Shown: piece by piece, positions 24,487 to 32,640 of the stretch
How positions within the stretch are numbered: position 1 is the first letter of the stretch
How the letters are laid out: each line of letters starts with the position of its first letter
Assembly (NCBI GenBank): GCA_947455205.1
Contig: CANGNF010000042.1
Span: 1-45,521, forward strand
Reading direction: 5' to 3'
Source of the DNA: Acetobacteraceae bacterium
GTDB lineage: Bacteria > Pseudomonadota > Alphaproteobacteria > Acetobacterales > Acetobacteraceae
DNA: 45,521 bases
The notes under the pieces: generated by a model
Database searches by the model: none
Seen by the model: the letters and a program-made list of their open reading frames with translations, nothing else
Told to the model about the DNA's origin: nothing
Program-made: the position numbers and the translations under genes

Positions 24487-26319
24487 CTAGCTGCGCCGCC
24501 GGCGCAGCCGCACCACCGCCACCACCGCCAGCAGGATGATCAGCACCCAGGCGAGGATGAACAGCTCGTTCCGCCAGCGGTCGAGCAGCGTGGTCTCGGT
24601 GGTGAAGCGGGCTTCCTCCACCGCCACGCTCGGGCGGCGGGTGTCGAACACCACCGGGCGGACCTGGCCGTCGAACACCGCGACATTGCCCAGCGTCAGG
24701 CCGGCCGGGTCGCGCAGGCTGGCCTCCGACCCCGGGCTGACCCACAGGCCGGGGACGCTGCCGGCGGCGACCAGCTGCACCAGGGTCATGCCGGCGGCGG
24801 GGGCCACCTCCACCCGGGCGCCGTTGCGCTGGTCATCCAGCACCACGCGGCCAAGGTCGGGCCGCAGCAGGCCGGCACCGGCGATGTCGGCGGGCGCGGC
24901 GCGGGAGACCAGGATGAAGGGCCGGCTCAACGCCGCGCCGCTGGTCAGCTCAATGGCCTGGGGCCGGGCGGCGGCGCCGTTCAGCAGGCGGCCCATCAGC
25001 GGCACCGCGGACACCGCGTCGGTCGGCGGGATGTCCACGCGGACCAGCGCCGGGCGTTCGCCATTGACCGCGAAGCCGCCGAAGTCGCTGGCGCCGGCAT
25101 AGCCGTCGGCCAGCATCACGCGGGAGGTGTCGCGCAGCTGGAAGGCCAGCGCGTCGTCGCTGCCGCAGGCGCGGCGGGCGCCCAGCCGGGCCAGGCGCAG
25201 CGTGACGGTCATGCGGTGGCGCAGCAGGTCGGCCGGCAGGGCAACCTGCACGCCATCCAGCTCCACCGCGCCACGGTAGGTGTTGCTCCACAGCAGGCGG
25301 CCACCGACGCTCAGCGAGATCGCCATCGCCTCGTCGTTCGGGGTCATCGGGCCGCGGCCGAACAGCTGCAGCGCGACCGGGTGGCGGCCAGGGGGCAGCC
25401 GGTCGAAGGGCAGCTCGAAGGTCAGGGTGCCGGAGCTGTAGATCGCCACCTGCTGCGGCCGCAGGCCGATCTCGGAGAAGGCGACGCTTTCGGCCGAGGC
25501 GGCGATGGCGACCGAGCCGGGCTCGCCGCGCGCCACCACGCTGTCCAGCGTGCGCATCAGCGGCGCGGCGGAAACCAGGGCGCGGGCGGCGCTGGTATCG
25601 GCCACGCGCAGGCGCCAGGCGCCGGGGCTGCCGGCCACCTGTTCCAGCGCGATGGGGGTGTTGGCGCGGCCGATGCGGATCAGCGCGCTGGGGTCGTTGG
25701 GGCCGACCATGACCGGCTCGGCGCCGCGGTTGTACAGCGCGGTGGCCAGGGTGACCGCGGCCTCCAGGTCCGGCAGGCTGGGCGGGGCGGGCAGCGACAT
25801 CGGCACCCGGCCGGCCAGGCGGCGCCAGACGGTGCCGACACCCTCGCTGCCTTCGACCGAGTATTCCAGCCGGCTGTCGGCGCCGATGCGGGTGTAGACA
25901 CCGGGGCTGTCGTTGTCGAAGCAGAGGTCGTCGCGGCGCAGCGCCTGGTCGGCCACCAGGCGGACCTGCAGGAACTCGCCGCGGGCCAGGGCCGGCGGGA
26001 TGTCGATGCGCTCGATCCGGGCGCCATCCTTCAGCGGCAGCGCCACCAGCGGCGATTCACCGATGTAGACGACGATGGAGGAGAAGGCGTCCAGCATGGG
26101 CGAGGGCTGGAGTTCCAGCGCCAGCGTCACCCGGCCGGGGCTGGTGGGCAGCGGGAAGAAGGCCTCGACCTCGGCGCGCGGGCCGCGCATGACGAAGCCT
26201 TCGGGGAAGCCGAGTTCGCGCAGCGAGTTGGCGATGGCGCCGGATGCCGGCAGCACCAGGCTGGCCAGCAGCACCAGCCCGGCGAGGAAGCGCCAGCGGC
26301 GGCGGGGGGAATGCGCCAT
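24487..26319 (-). CDS. BcsB-like periplasmic subunit of the polysaccharide synthase
   Basis: From the ATG at 26319 (AAGGAGA six bases upstream, the best ribosome-binding site in the window) the protein has 610 residues. A signal peptide (about 1-30, LVLLASLVLPASGAIA) leads to a large beta-rich periplasmic region with two similar halves (FFPLPTSPGRVTLALELQPS and ELPFDRLPPGRHPVALQLFG). One C-terminal membrane helix (about 580-602, LFILAWVLIILLAVVAVVRL) and a basic tail follow. This is the layout of BcsB, the partner of cellulose synthase, although shorter than the usual 700-800 residues. It is the first gene of the operon with the GT2 synthase, so the pair probably makes and exports a beta-glycan whose identity is unknown. 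Confidence 0.78.
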   Translation of the reverse strand: MAHSPRRRWRFLAGLVLLASLVLPASGAIANSLRELGFPEGFVMRGPRAEVEAFFPLPTSPGRVTLALELQPSPMLDAFSSIVVYIGESPLVALPLKDGARIERIDIPPALARGEFLQVRLVADQALRRDDLCFDNDSPGVYTRIGADSRLEYSVEGSEGVGTVWRRLAGRVPMSLPAPPSLPDLEAAVTLATALYNRGAEPVMVGPNDPSALIRIGRANTPIALEQVAGSPGAWRLRVADTSAARALVSAAPLMRTLDSVVARGEPGSVAIAASAESVAFSEIGLRPQQVAIYSSGTLTFELPFDRLPPGRHPVALQLFGRGPMTPNDEAMAISLSVGGRLLWSNTYRGAVELDGVQVALPADLLRHRMTVTLRLARLGARRACGSDDALAFQLRDTSRVMLADGYAGASDFGGFAVNGERPALVRVDIPPTDAVSAVPLMGRLLNGAAARPQAIELTSGAALSRPFILVSRAAPADIAGAGLLRPDLGRVVLDDQRNGARVEVAPAAGMTLVQLVAAGSVPGLWVSPGSEASLRDPAGLTLGNVAVFDGQVRPVVFDTRRPSVAVEEARFTTETTLLDRWRNELFILAWVLIILLAVVAVVRLRRRRS

Positions 26320-26607
26320 CTGCTTTCTCCTTGCCTGCGCCGGGCCGGGGGGGGAGCCAGGCAGCAGTTTCAAATTCTGGACAAGACTATCTATCGTGAG
26401 GCGACTTTTACGCCTTGTGACAGCCAGCACAACACCGTGATGGTAGTATTCGAATCGGTCCACTCGCGCGACACGTGCAATCCGCGCCGATAAGGGAATG
26501 ATCCGCAAACGCACCCGCGGCGCAAGCCGATTCACGCGTGGCGTTTCCGGGCTTGCCGGGCCGGCGGGGCTTCGCCAGCCTGCCGGCCGCAGAATGGGAA
26601 CAGGCGG
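26320..26607. other. Divergent AT-rich promoter region
   Basis: This 288-base gap separates the leftward exopolysaccharide operon from the rightward SDR gene. The part 26365-26460 is clearly less GC-rich than its surroundings. It contains an inverted repeat TTGTG (26415-26419) N8 CACAA (26428-26432) and an eight-base palindrome ATTCGAAT (26448-26455). Either could be a regulator site. No complete promoter could be assigned with confidence. Confidence 0.45.
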
Positions 26608-27351
26608 ATGCACGACTTCAAGGGCAAGCGGGTGGTGGTGTGCGGCGGCAGCCGGGGCATCGGGCGCAGCGTGGCGCTGGGCTTCGCCCAGGCGGGGGCG
26701 GCGGTTTCCATCTGCGCACGCAGCCCGGGACCGCTGGAGGCGACGCGGGCCGAGCTGGCCGCGCTGGGCGGCCAGGCGCATGCCGCCAGCTGCGACCTGG
26801 GCGACAAGGCGGCGGTGGAGGGCTACGTGGCCGCCGCGGCCGCCGCGCTGGGCGGGGTGGACGTGCTGGTGAACAATGCCTCGGGCTTCGGCGGGCCGGA
26901 TACCGAGGAAGGCTGGGCGGCCGGGCTTTCGGTGGATGTGATGGCGACGGTGCGGGCCAGCCATGCCGCCCTGCCCTTTTTGGAGGCGTCCAAGGGCAGC
27001 ATCGTCAACGTCAGCAGCATCAGCGGCTACAAGTCCAGCACGCGCACCCCGGCCTATGCCGCGGTCAAGGCGCTGCTGATCAACTACACGCTGAGCCAGG
27101 CGGCGATGCATGCGCCCAAGGGCATCCGAGTGAATGGCGTGGCGCCCGGCAGCATCGAGTTTCCCGGTGGCAGCTGGGAGGAGCGCAAGACCAGCGCGCC
27201 GGCGCTGTACAACGCCATCCTGGGCAGCATTCCCTTCGGCCGCTTGGGCACGCCGGAGGAGGTGGCCGAGGTGGTGATGTTCCTGGCCAGCAGCGGCGCG
27301 CGCTGGGTGACCGGGCAGACCATCATCGTGGATGGGGGGCAGCTGCTGTGA
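26608..27351 (+). CDS. SDR-family oxidoreductase
   Basis: The 247-residue NAD(P)-dependent short-chain dehydrogenase has a full set of motifs: the cofactor loop GGSRGIGRSVAL, NNAS near residue 90, catalytic Ser in NVSSISGY, the YAAVK active-site pair, the PG motif in VNGVAPGSIEFPGG, and the C-terminal VTGQTIIVDGGQ. FabG-like proteins of this kind reduce or oxidise many ketones and alcohols, so the substrate is open. The stop overlaps the GTG start of a small cupin, which suggests that the two work together. Confidence 0.9.
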   Translation: MHDFKGKRVVVCGGSRGIGRSVALGFAQAGAAVSICARSPGPLEATRAELAALGGQAHAASCDLGDKAAVEGYVAAAAAALGGVDVLVNNASGFGGPDTEEGWAAGLSVDVMATVRASHAALPFLEASKGSIVNVSSISGYKSSTRTPAYAAVKALLINYTLSQAAMHAPKGIRVNGVAPGSIEFPGGSWEERKTSAPALYNAILGSIPFGRLGTPEEVAEVVMFLASSGARWVTGQTIIVDGGQLL

Positions 27352-27680
27352 AGCTTCCTGCGTCGACCTTCACCGTCACGGACTGGGCGACGGTGCCGCA
27401 GACGAGCCACCCCGGCGAGACCGGGGAGGCGTTGTGGCGCACGATCAACATCGGCGAGCTGCGGGTGCGGCAGGTGGAGTATTCGGCCGGCTACCTGGCC
27501 GACCATTGGTGCGACCGCGGGCACGTGCTGTACGTGCTGGAAGGCGAGCTGGTCAGCGAGTTGAAGGACGGGCGCAAGTTCACGCTGAAGCCGGGGATGA
27601 GCTACCAGGTCAGCGACTTCGGGGATTCGCCGCACCGGTCGTTCACCGCGACGGGGGTGAAGCTGTTCATCGTGGATTGA
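27348..27680 (+). CDS. Small DHCW-motif-type cupin protein
   Basis: The 110-residue protein starts at a GTG overlapping the SDR stop (GTGA). It is a single beta-barrel cupin with the pattern YLADHWCDRGHVLYVLEGEL, DGRKFTLKPGMSYQV, HRSFTATGVKLFIVD. This matches the small family annotated as 'DHCW motif cupin fold' proteins, which have no firmly known activity. The His, Cys and His residues at the barrel mouth may hold a metal. It converges on arfB with a ten-base gap. Confidence 0.8.
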   Translation: MKLPASTFTVTDWATVPQTSHPGETGEALWRTINIGELRVRQVEYSAGYLADHWCDRGHVLYVLEGELVSELKDGRKFTLKPGMSYQVSDFGDSPHRSFTATGVKLFIVD

Positions 27681-27690
27681 GGGGACGGGG

Positions 27691-28119
27691 TCACTCAAAG
27701 CTCGGCTTGCCCCTGCCCTTCTTGATGTCGCCGCGCTTGGCCTTGCCGTCCAGCCGCCGCACCTTGCTGCCCAGCGTCGGCTTGGTCGGGCGGCGTTTTG
27801 GCGGCGGCGGCTTGGCGGCCTCGCGGATCAACTCCAGCAGGCGTTCCAGCGCGTCGTCGCGGTTGCGTTCCCGCGTGCGGTGCTGCTGCGCGGTGATGAC
27901 CAGGACGCCGTCCTGCGTCAGCCGATGGCCGCCGAGCTTCAGCAGGCGGTCGCGCACGCCCTCCGGCAGGCTGGGGCTGTTCTGCACGTCGAAGCGCAGT
28001 TGGACGGCGGTTTCCACCTTGTTGACGTTCTGCCCGCCGGGGCCGGAGCTGCGCAGGAAGTCCTCGTGCAGTTCCTTCTCGTCCAGCGAGATGCTGCGGG
28101 TGACGGGGACCAGCGTCAT
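27691..28119 (-). CDS. arfB: Alternative ribosome-rescue / peptidyl-tRNA hydrolase ArfB
   Basis: This codon-independent release factor frees peptidyl-tRNA from ribosomes stalled at mRNA ends. From the ATG at 28119 it has 142 residues, the usual size. The catalytic GGQ is in RSSGPGGQNVNKVETAVQL. A basic C-terminal tail (PPPPKRRPTKPTLGSKVRRL) is the part that enters the empty mRNA channel. The start overlaps the end of eutC by four bases (ATGA), an operon link that is probably coincidental in function. Confidence 0.93.
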   Translation of the reverse strand: MTLVPVTRSISLDEKELHEDFLRSSGPGGQNVNKVETAVQLRFDVQNSPSLPEGVRDRLLKLGGHRLTQDGVLVITAQQHRTRERNRDDALERLLELIREAAKPPPPKRRPTKPTLGSKVRRLDGKAKRGDIKKGRGKPSFE

Positions 28120-28865
28120 GCGAGCAGGCCCAGCGTCGGCGCTTCGTCCTTCAGCGCCACGCCGCTGCCGCCGCGGGCCATGGCGGCCTGCATCAGCCAA
28201 GCCAGCTTGGCGGCGGCTTCTGCCGGGGTGAGGCCGCCCGGGCGGATGTTGGAGAGGCAGTTGCGCTCGGCATCGCGGCGGCCCCGGCGCGGCCCCCAGG
28301 TCAGGTAGATGCCCATGCTGTCGGTGGCCGAAAGGCCGGGGCGTTCGCCGATGAGGACCGCGACCATGGCGGCCTGCATCGCCTCGCCGATCTCGTCGCC
28401 CAGCGCCACGCGGGCCTGCTGCGCCAGCACGATGGGGCCGGGGGCCATGCGCTGCGCGTTGAGCAGTGGCACCAGCGCGGCCAGCAGCGCCGACGCGTTG
28501 GCCTGCACGCCTTCGGCGCAGAGCCCGTCCGCGACAACGATCAGAAAAGCGCCCGGCGTCGGCGACCGCGCCAGCCTGGTCGCGTCGGCCTCTCGCAGGC
28601 GGCGGCCGAGATCGGGGCGGAGCAGGTAGTTGCGGCGGTCCTCGGCCTGGCTGGCCACGCGATGGACGGGCAGGCCCAGCGGGGCGCAATCGGCTTCCAG
28701 GCGGTCGAGGTCGAGCGCGCTCCACACCGCGTCCCGCGCGCGGGCATGGGCTTCCTGGAAGTCCAGATGCGCCGCCGTGGGCAGGCCGTTGCCGGCGCGG
28801 CCCAGCGCCACGCGGGCGGTGGTGTGGCGGCGCAGGTCTCGCCACAGGGCGGGCACGTCGCTCAT
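28116..28865 (-). CDS. eutC: Ethanolamine ammonia-lyase small subunit
   Basis: With EutB this subunit forms the adenosylcobalamin-dependent enzyme that splits ethanolamine into acetaldehyde and ammonia. It has 249 residues, slightly shorter than the E. coli protein (about 295), with the divergent N-terminus reduced. Family motifs are GRAGNGLPTAAHLDFQEAHA, the cobalamin-region FLIVVADGLCAEGV, and IGERPGLSATDSMGIYLTW with DAERNCLSNIRPGGL. It overlaps eutB by four bases. No microcompartment shell, reactivase (eutA) or transporter genes are seen nearby. Confidence 0.93.
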   Translation of the reverse strand: MSDVPALWRDLRRHTTARVALGRAGNGLPTAAHLDFQEAHARARDAVWSALDLDRLEADCAPLGLPVHRVASQAEDRRNYLLRPDLGRRLREADATRLARSPTPGAFLIVVADGLCAEGVQANASALLAALVPLLNAQRMAPGPIVLAQQARVALGDEIGEAMQAAMVAVLIGERPGLSATDSMGIYLTWGPRRGRRDAERNCLSNIRPGGLTPAEAAAKLAWLMQAAMARGGSGVALKDEAPTLGLLA

Positions 28866-30220
28866 GTCAGCCCCAGCAGCGCGGGGGTCAGCGGCAGGGT
28901 GCCGGCGCGGCTGGCTGCGTCCAGGCCCATGCGTTCCAGCCAGCTTTCGAATTCCGGTGCCGGGCGCTTGCCCAGCGCGGCGCGCAGGTACAGGGCGTCG
29001 TGGAAGGAGGTGCTCTGGTAGGCCAGCATCACGTCGTCGGCCCCGGGCACGCCCATGATGTAGGTGACGCCGGCAACGCCGAGCAGGGTCATCAGCGCGT
29101 CCATGTCGTCCTGATCGGCCTCGGCGTGGTTGGTGTAGCAGACATCCACGCCCATCGGCAGGCCGAGCAGCTTGCCGCAGAAATGGTCCTCCAGCCCGGC
29201 GCGGGTAATCTGCTTGCCGTCGTACAGATATTCTGGGCCGATGAAGCCGACCACGCTGTTGACCAGCAGCGGGGCGTATTCGCGGGCCACGGCATAGGCG
29301 CGGGCTTCGATGGTCTGCTGGTCCACGCCGTGATGCGCTTCCGCGGACAGCGCACTGCCCTGGCCGGTTTCGAAGTACATCACGTTCTCACCGCGCTTCA
29401 GGCTGCGGGCGGCGTCGTGGGCTTCCCGCAGCAGGGCCAGGTTGATGCCGAAGCTGGTGTTGGTCGCCTCGGTGCCGCCGATGCTCTGGAACACCAGGTC
29501 CACCGGGGCGCCGCGCTGGATCGCGAGCAGCGAGGTGGTGACATGCGCCAGCACGCAGCTTTGCGTGGGGATGCCGAAGCGCTGGATCACGCCGTCCAGC
29601 AGCTCCAGCAGGCGGCAGGTGGCGTCCACATTGTCGGTGGCGGGGTTGATGCCGATGCAGGCATCGCCGGCGCCGAGCAGCAGCCCGTCCAGGATGGCGG
29701 CGGCCACGCCGCGCGGGTCGTCCACGGGGTCGTTGGGCTGCAGCCGGGTGGAGAGGGTGCCCGGCAGGCCCAGCGTGTTGCGGAAGCGGGTGGTGACCTG
29801 GCACTTCGCCGCGATGGCGATGAGGTCCTGCAGGCGGCAGAGCTTGCTGGTGGCGGCCACCATCTCGGGCGTCAGGCCGGGGCGGAGCGCGGCGAGGCTG
29901 GCGGTATCGGCCTCGGCCAGCAGCCAGTCGCGCAGGCCGCCAACCGTGAGGTGCGCCACCGGCGTGAAGGCGGCGGGGTCGTGGCGGTCGAGGATCAGGC
30001 GGGTGACCTCGTCAGCCTCGTAGGGGATCACCGCCTCGGTAAGGAAGTGACGCAGCGGCAAGTCGGCCAGCGCGCGCTGGGCGGCCACCCGTTCCGCGGC
30101 CGAGCCGGCCGCCAGCCCGGCCAGCTGGTCGCCCGAGCGCGGCGGCGTGGCCCGCGCCAACAGGGTCTTCAGGTCCGGGAAGCCGTAGCGGGTGCCGCCG
30201 ATGGCGTGGGCGAAGGGCAT
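28862..30220 (-). CDS. eutB: Ethanolamine ammonia-lyase large subunit
   Basis: This catalytic TIM-barrel subunit has 452 residues, matching the family. The N-terminus YGFPDLKTLLARATPPRSGD follows the E. coli pattern. Substrate- and cofactor-site segments include GLPGTLSTRLQPNDP, GDACIGINPATDNVDATCRL, LVFQSIGGTEATNTSFGIN, and YFETGQGSALSAEAHHGVDQ. Order and overlap with eutC show a normal eutBC pair. Without shell genes, acetaldehyde would be handled in the cytosol, as in other non-compartment users of ethanolamine as a nitrogen source. Confidence 0.95.
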   Translation of the reverse strand: MPFAHAIGGTRYGFPDLKTLLARATPPRSGDQLAGLAAGSAAERVAAQRALADLPLRHFLTEAVIPYEADEVTRLILDRHDPAAFTPVAHLTVGGLRDWLLAEADTASLAALRPGLTPEMVAATSKLCRLQDLIAIAAKCQVTTRFRNTLGLPGTLSTRLQPNDPVDDPRGVAAAILDGLLLGAGDACIGINPATDNVDATCRLLELLDGVIQRFGIPTQSCVLAHVTTSLLAIQRGAPVDLVFQSIGGTEATNTSFGINLALLREAHDAARSLKRGENVMYFETGQGSALSAEAHHGVDQQTIEARAYAVAREYAPLLVNSVVGFIGPEYLYDGKQITRAGLEDHFCGKLLGLPMGVDVCYTNHAEADQDDMDALMTLLGVAGVTYIMGVPGADDVMLAYQSTSFHDALYLRAALGKRPAPEFESWLERMGLDAASRAGTLPLTPALLGLT

Positions 30221-30261
30221 GGCCGCATTGTGCCCAAGGCCGCGCCAGCTTGCCAGCGCGG

Positions 30262-30333
30262 CCCAGCGGCGGAGCCGGCCTTAAACCCAGCGGCGGAGCC
30301 GACCTGCAACCCGGCGGCGGAGCCGCCTTGCCA
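30262..30333. repeat. Three tandem 24-base repeats with hairpin potential
   Basis: Three direct copies of CCCAGCGGCGGAGCCG plus eight variable bases lie at 30262-30285, 30286-30309 and 30310-30333. The third contains GGCGGAGCCGCC, a five-base-pair stem with a two-base loop. They occupy the divergent gap between eutB and the decarboxylase genes, directly ahead of the latter. Only the unit core is conserved. Confidence 0.75.
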
Positions 30334-30381
30334 GCAAGGCGAAGGCGGGGGATGTTCCCGGCCAACGCCCAAGAGGACGAT

Positions 30382-30930
30382 ATGCAACGCGAACAGCTTG
30401 AATCGGCGCCCACGGCCGCCGAGGCCTGGCCCGACCAGATCTATGACCTGCTGAAGCAGCACGGCGTGCGCCAGGTGGGCCTGGTGCCGGATGCCGGGCA
30501 TGCCCGCCTGATCAAGCGCTGCCTGGCCGACAACGACATGAAGGTGGTCAGCCTGACCACCGAGGAAGAGGGCGTGGCCCTGGCCTTCGGCGCCTGGCTG
30601 GGCGGCGAGAAGTCCGTGCTGCTGATGCAGAGCAGCGGCGTCGGCAACATCATCAACATGCTGAGCGTGGCGATCGCCCACCGCACGCCCTGCCCGATCA
30701 TCGTGACGATGCGCGGCGACTTCGGCGAGTTCAACCCGTTCCAGGTGCCGATGGGCAATGCCACCCAGGCCTGCCTGGAAGCCATGGGCACGCTGGTGAA
30801 GCGCGCCGACCGGCCCGAGGATGTGGCCGATACCGTGAATGCCACGCTGCGGCTGGCCTTCAACACCTATCGCCCGACCGCGACGCTGCTCGGCCAGCGT
30901 CTGCTGGGCGCCAAGACCTTCGGGAAGTGA
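30382..30930 (+). CDS. ComD-like (sulfopyruvate/phosphonopyruvate-type) decarboxylase, alpha subunit
   Basis: The 182-residue protein is the pyrimidine-binding half of a thiamine-diphosphate enzyme. I use the ATG at 30382 because AGAGGA lies five bases upstream; an ATG at 30352 is possible. The catalytic Glu is in VVSLTTEEEGVALAFGAWLG, and PFQVPMGN and QSSGVGNIINML are typical of ComD. The beta subunit starts four bases after its stop. ComDE decarboxylates sulfopyruvate to sulfoacetaldehyde in coenzyme M synthesis, and relatives act on phosphonopyruvate. In this bacterium the natural substrate is uncertain; other 3-substituted pyruvates are possible. Confidence 0.82.
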   Translation: MQREQLESAPTAAEAWPDQIYDLLKQHGVRQVGLVPDAGHARLIKRCLADNDMKVVSLTTEEEGVALAFGAWLGGEKSVLLMQSSGVGNIINMLSVAIAHRTPCPIIVTMRGDFGEFNPFQVPMGNATQACLEAMGTLVKRADRPEDVADTVNATLRLAFNTYRPTATLLGQRLLGAKTFGK

Positions 30931-30934
30931 CGCC

Positions 30935-31546
30935 ATGACCGAGATTGCTGTGGGCCCGACGGGCAAGCTGATGCGGCGCGACGTGGTCAAGGCGCTCCTG
31001 GAGAACCGGGACGGCATGCTGGCCATCGGTGGCCTGGGCGCGCCGGCCTGGGACATTACGGCGGCGGGTGACAGCCCGCTGAACCTGCCGCTGTGGGGCG
31101 GCATGGGTGGCGCGGCCGTCATGGGCCTGGGCCTGGCGCTGGCGCAGCCGGAACGCAAGGTCTGCGTCATCACCGGCGATGGCGAGATGCTGATGGGCGT
31201 GGGCAGCCTGGCGACGGTGGCGGTGCAGCGGCCGCGCAACCTCAGCATCGTGGTGCTGGACAACGAGCATTACGGCGAGACCGGCATGCAGGAGACCCAC
31301 ACCAAGCACGGCGTGGACCTGGTGATGATGGCCAAGGGCGCCGGCATTGCCGATAGCCGCCTGGTACGCACCGCCGAGGAACTGCTGAAGCTGCGCGCGG
31401 ATATCCACGCCGGCAACGGGCCGCTCTTCGCCCAGGTGAAGATCGACGAGGGCACCCAGCCGCTGGTGCTGCCGCCGCGTGAGGCGAGCATCCTGCAGGC
31501 GCGGATGCGCGAGGCGATCATGGGGCCGGAGGCGCACCTGCAGTAG
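30935..31546 (+). CDS. ComE-like thiamine-diphosphate decarboxylase, beta subunit
   Basis: The 203-residue protein is the pyrophosphate-binding half of the enzyme. The ThDP motif begins at ITGDGEMLMGVGSLATVA and ends with LDN about 27 residues later (SIVVLDNEHYGETG). LWGGMGGAAVMGLGLAL precedes it, as in related enzymes. It should form a heteromer with the upstream subunit. The unit opens a plus-strand series that goes on with a Bug binding protein, a D-2-hydroxyacid dehydrogenase and a PrpD homologue, suggesting a pathway for an imported carboxylate. Confidence 0.85.
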   Translation: MTEIAVGPTGKLMRRDVVKALLENRDGMLAIGGLGAPAWDITAAGDSPLNLPLWGGMGGAAVMGLGLALAQPERKVCVITGDGEMLMGVGSLATVAVQRPRNLSIVVLDNEHYGETGMQETHTKHGVDLVMMAKGAGIADSRLVRTAEELLKLRADIHAGNGPLFAQVKIDEGTQPLVLPPREASILQARMREAIMGPEAHLQ

Positions 31547-31606
31547 CGCCGCACCGCGCGGGTCGGCGATAGCATCTGCCGCGCGTCGCGGCGTGGGGAG
31601 GAAAGA

Positions 31607-32566
31607 ATGAAGAAGCGCACGCTGCTTTCCCTGCTGGCATCAGCGCCCTTCGCCGCGCGGGCGCAGGGGTGGGCGCCGGACAAGCCGATCAAGCTGGTGG
31701 TGCCGTTTGCCGCCGGCGGCAGCACGGACATCACCGCGCGGCTGCTGGCCCAGGCGCTCAGCGACCGGCTGGGCCAGCCGATGGTGATCGAGAACCGGCC
31801 CGGCGCCGGCGGCAACATCGCCGCCGAGGCCGTGGCGCGGGCGGCGCCGGACGCGCAGACGCTGTTCATGGCGACCTCCGGCATCATCGGCGCCAACAAG
31901 GCGCTGTACCGGACGCTGCCGTTCGACCCGGTGAAGGACTTCGCGCCGATCAGCCAGGTGGCCTTCGTGCCGAACATCCTGGTGGTCGGGCCGAGCATGC
32001 CGGCGACCTCGATTGCCGACCTGATCGCGCGGGTGAAGGCGCGGCCGGGCGAGGTGACCTATGGCAGTGCCGGCATCGGGACCAGCCAGCATATGGCGGG
32101 CGCGCTGTTCGCGCAGCGGGCCGGGCTGAACATGATCCATGTGCCGTATCGCGGCGGCGCGCCGGCGAATACCGATCTCGTCTCCGGCAAGATCGACTTC
32201 ATCATGTCGCCGCTGGTGGAGGTGCTGCCGCAGATCCGCGCCGGCACGCTGAAGCCGCTGGGGGTGACGACGCTGCGGCGGTCTCCGCTGTTCCCCGACG
32301 TGCCGACGATTGCCGAGACGATGCCGGGCTTCGAGATTGCGCTGTGGAGCGGGTTGATGGCGCCGGCCGGCACGCCGGTGGCCGCGGTGCAGCGCCTGGC
32401 CGCCGAGACCGCCGCCGTGCTGCGCACCGCGGCACTGCGCGACAAGCTGGCCGAGCAGGGCAGCGAGCCGGTCGGCAGCAACCCCGACGAGTTCGCCAAC
32501 TTCATCCAGAGAGACATCCCGAAATGGACGGAGATCGTCCGGCTTTCGGGCGCCACCGCCGACTAG
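31607..32566 (+). CDS. Bug/TctC-family periplasmic binding protein
   Basis: The 319-residue binding protein starts at an ATG after GGGGAGGAAAG. The signal peptide is MKKRTLLSLLASAPFAARAQ. The family pattern is nearly textbook: PIKLVVPFAAGGSTDITARL, VIENRPGAGGNIAAEAVARA, LYRTLPFDPVKDFAPISQVA, and SGLMAPAGTPVAAVQRL. No TctA/TctB membrane genes are near. It probably delivers, or senses, the carboxylate that the neighbouring ComDE-like enzyme, hydroxyacid dehydrogenase and PrpD protein process. Confidence 0.92.
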   Translation: MKKRTLLSLLASAPFAARAQGWAPDKPIKLVVPFAAGGSTDITARLLAQALSDRLGQPMVIENRPGAGGNIAAEAVARAAPDAQTLFMATSGIIGANKALYRTLPFDPVKDFAPISQVAFVPNILVVGPSMPATSIADLIARVKARPGEVTYGSAGIGTSQHMAGALFAQRAGLNMIHVPYRGGAPANTDLVSGKIDFIMSPLVEVLPQIRAGTLKPLGVTTLRRSPLFPDVPTIAETMPGFEIALWSGLMAPAGTPVAAVQRLAAETAAVLRTAALRDKLAEQGSEPVGSNPDEFANFIQRDIPKWTEIVRLSGATAD

Positions 32567-32640
32567 CCGTGCGATGACCGAAGCGCCTTCCGGCGCGACG
32601 GTCTGAATCGCACCGCCCGATACGAGGAACGAGCAAGAAA

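Noticed and set aside
24241..26493. Plus-strand frame of 750 residues
   Set aside because: It is antisense to the BcsB-like and GT2 genes, with a Gln/His/Ala/Gly-rich translation and no recognisable motif.
27348..28235. Longer plus-strand frame over the cupin and arfB genes
   Set aside because: The part beyond 27680 is antisense to arfB and eutC and lacks domain similarity. The 110-residue cupin in another frame explains the coding signal.
30262..30333. Possible CRISPR array
   Set aside because: The units are direct tandem copies with no unique spacers of 25-40 bases, and no cas genes are near.
32583..32596. Terminator between the Bug gene and the hydroxyacid dehydrogenase
   Set aside because: GCGCC-TTCC-GGCGC is only five base pairs long and has no T tract, so I do not call it a terminator. 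It may still be a weak hairpin.
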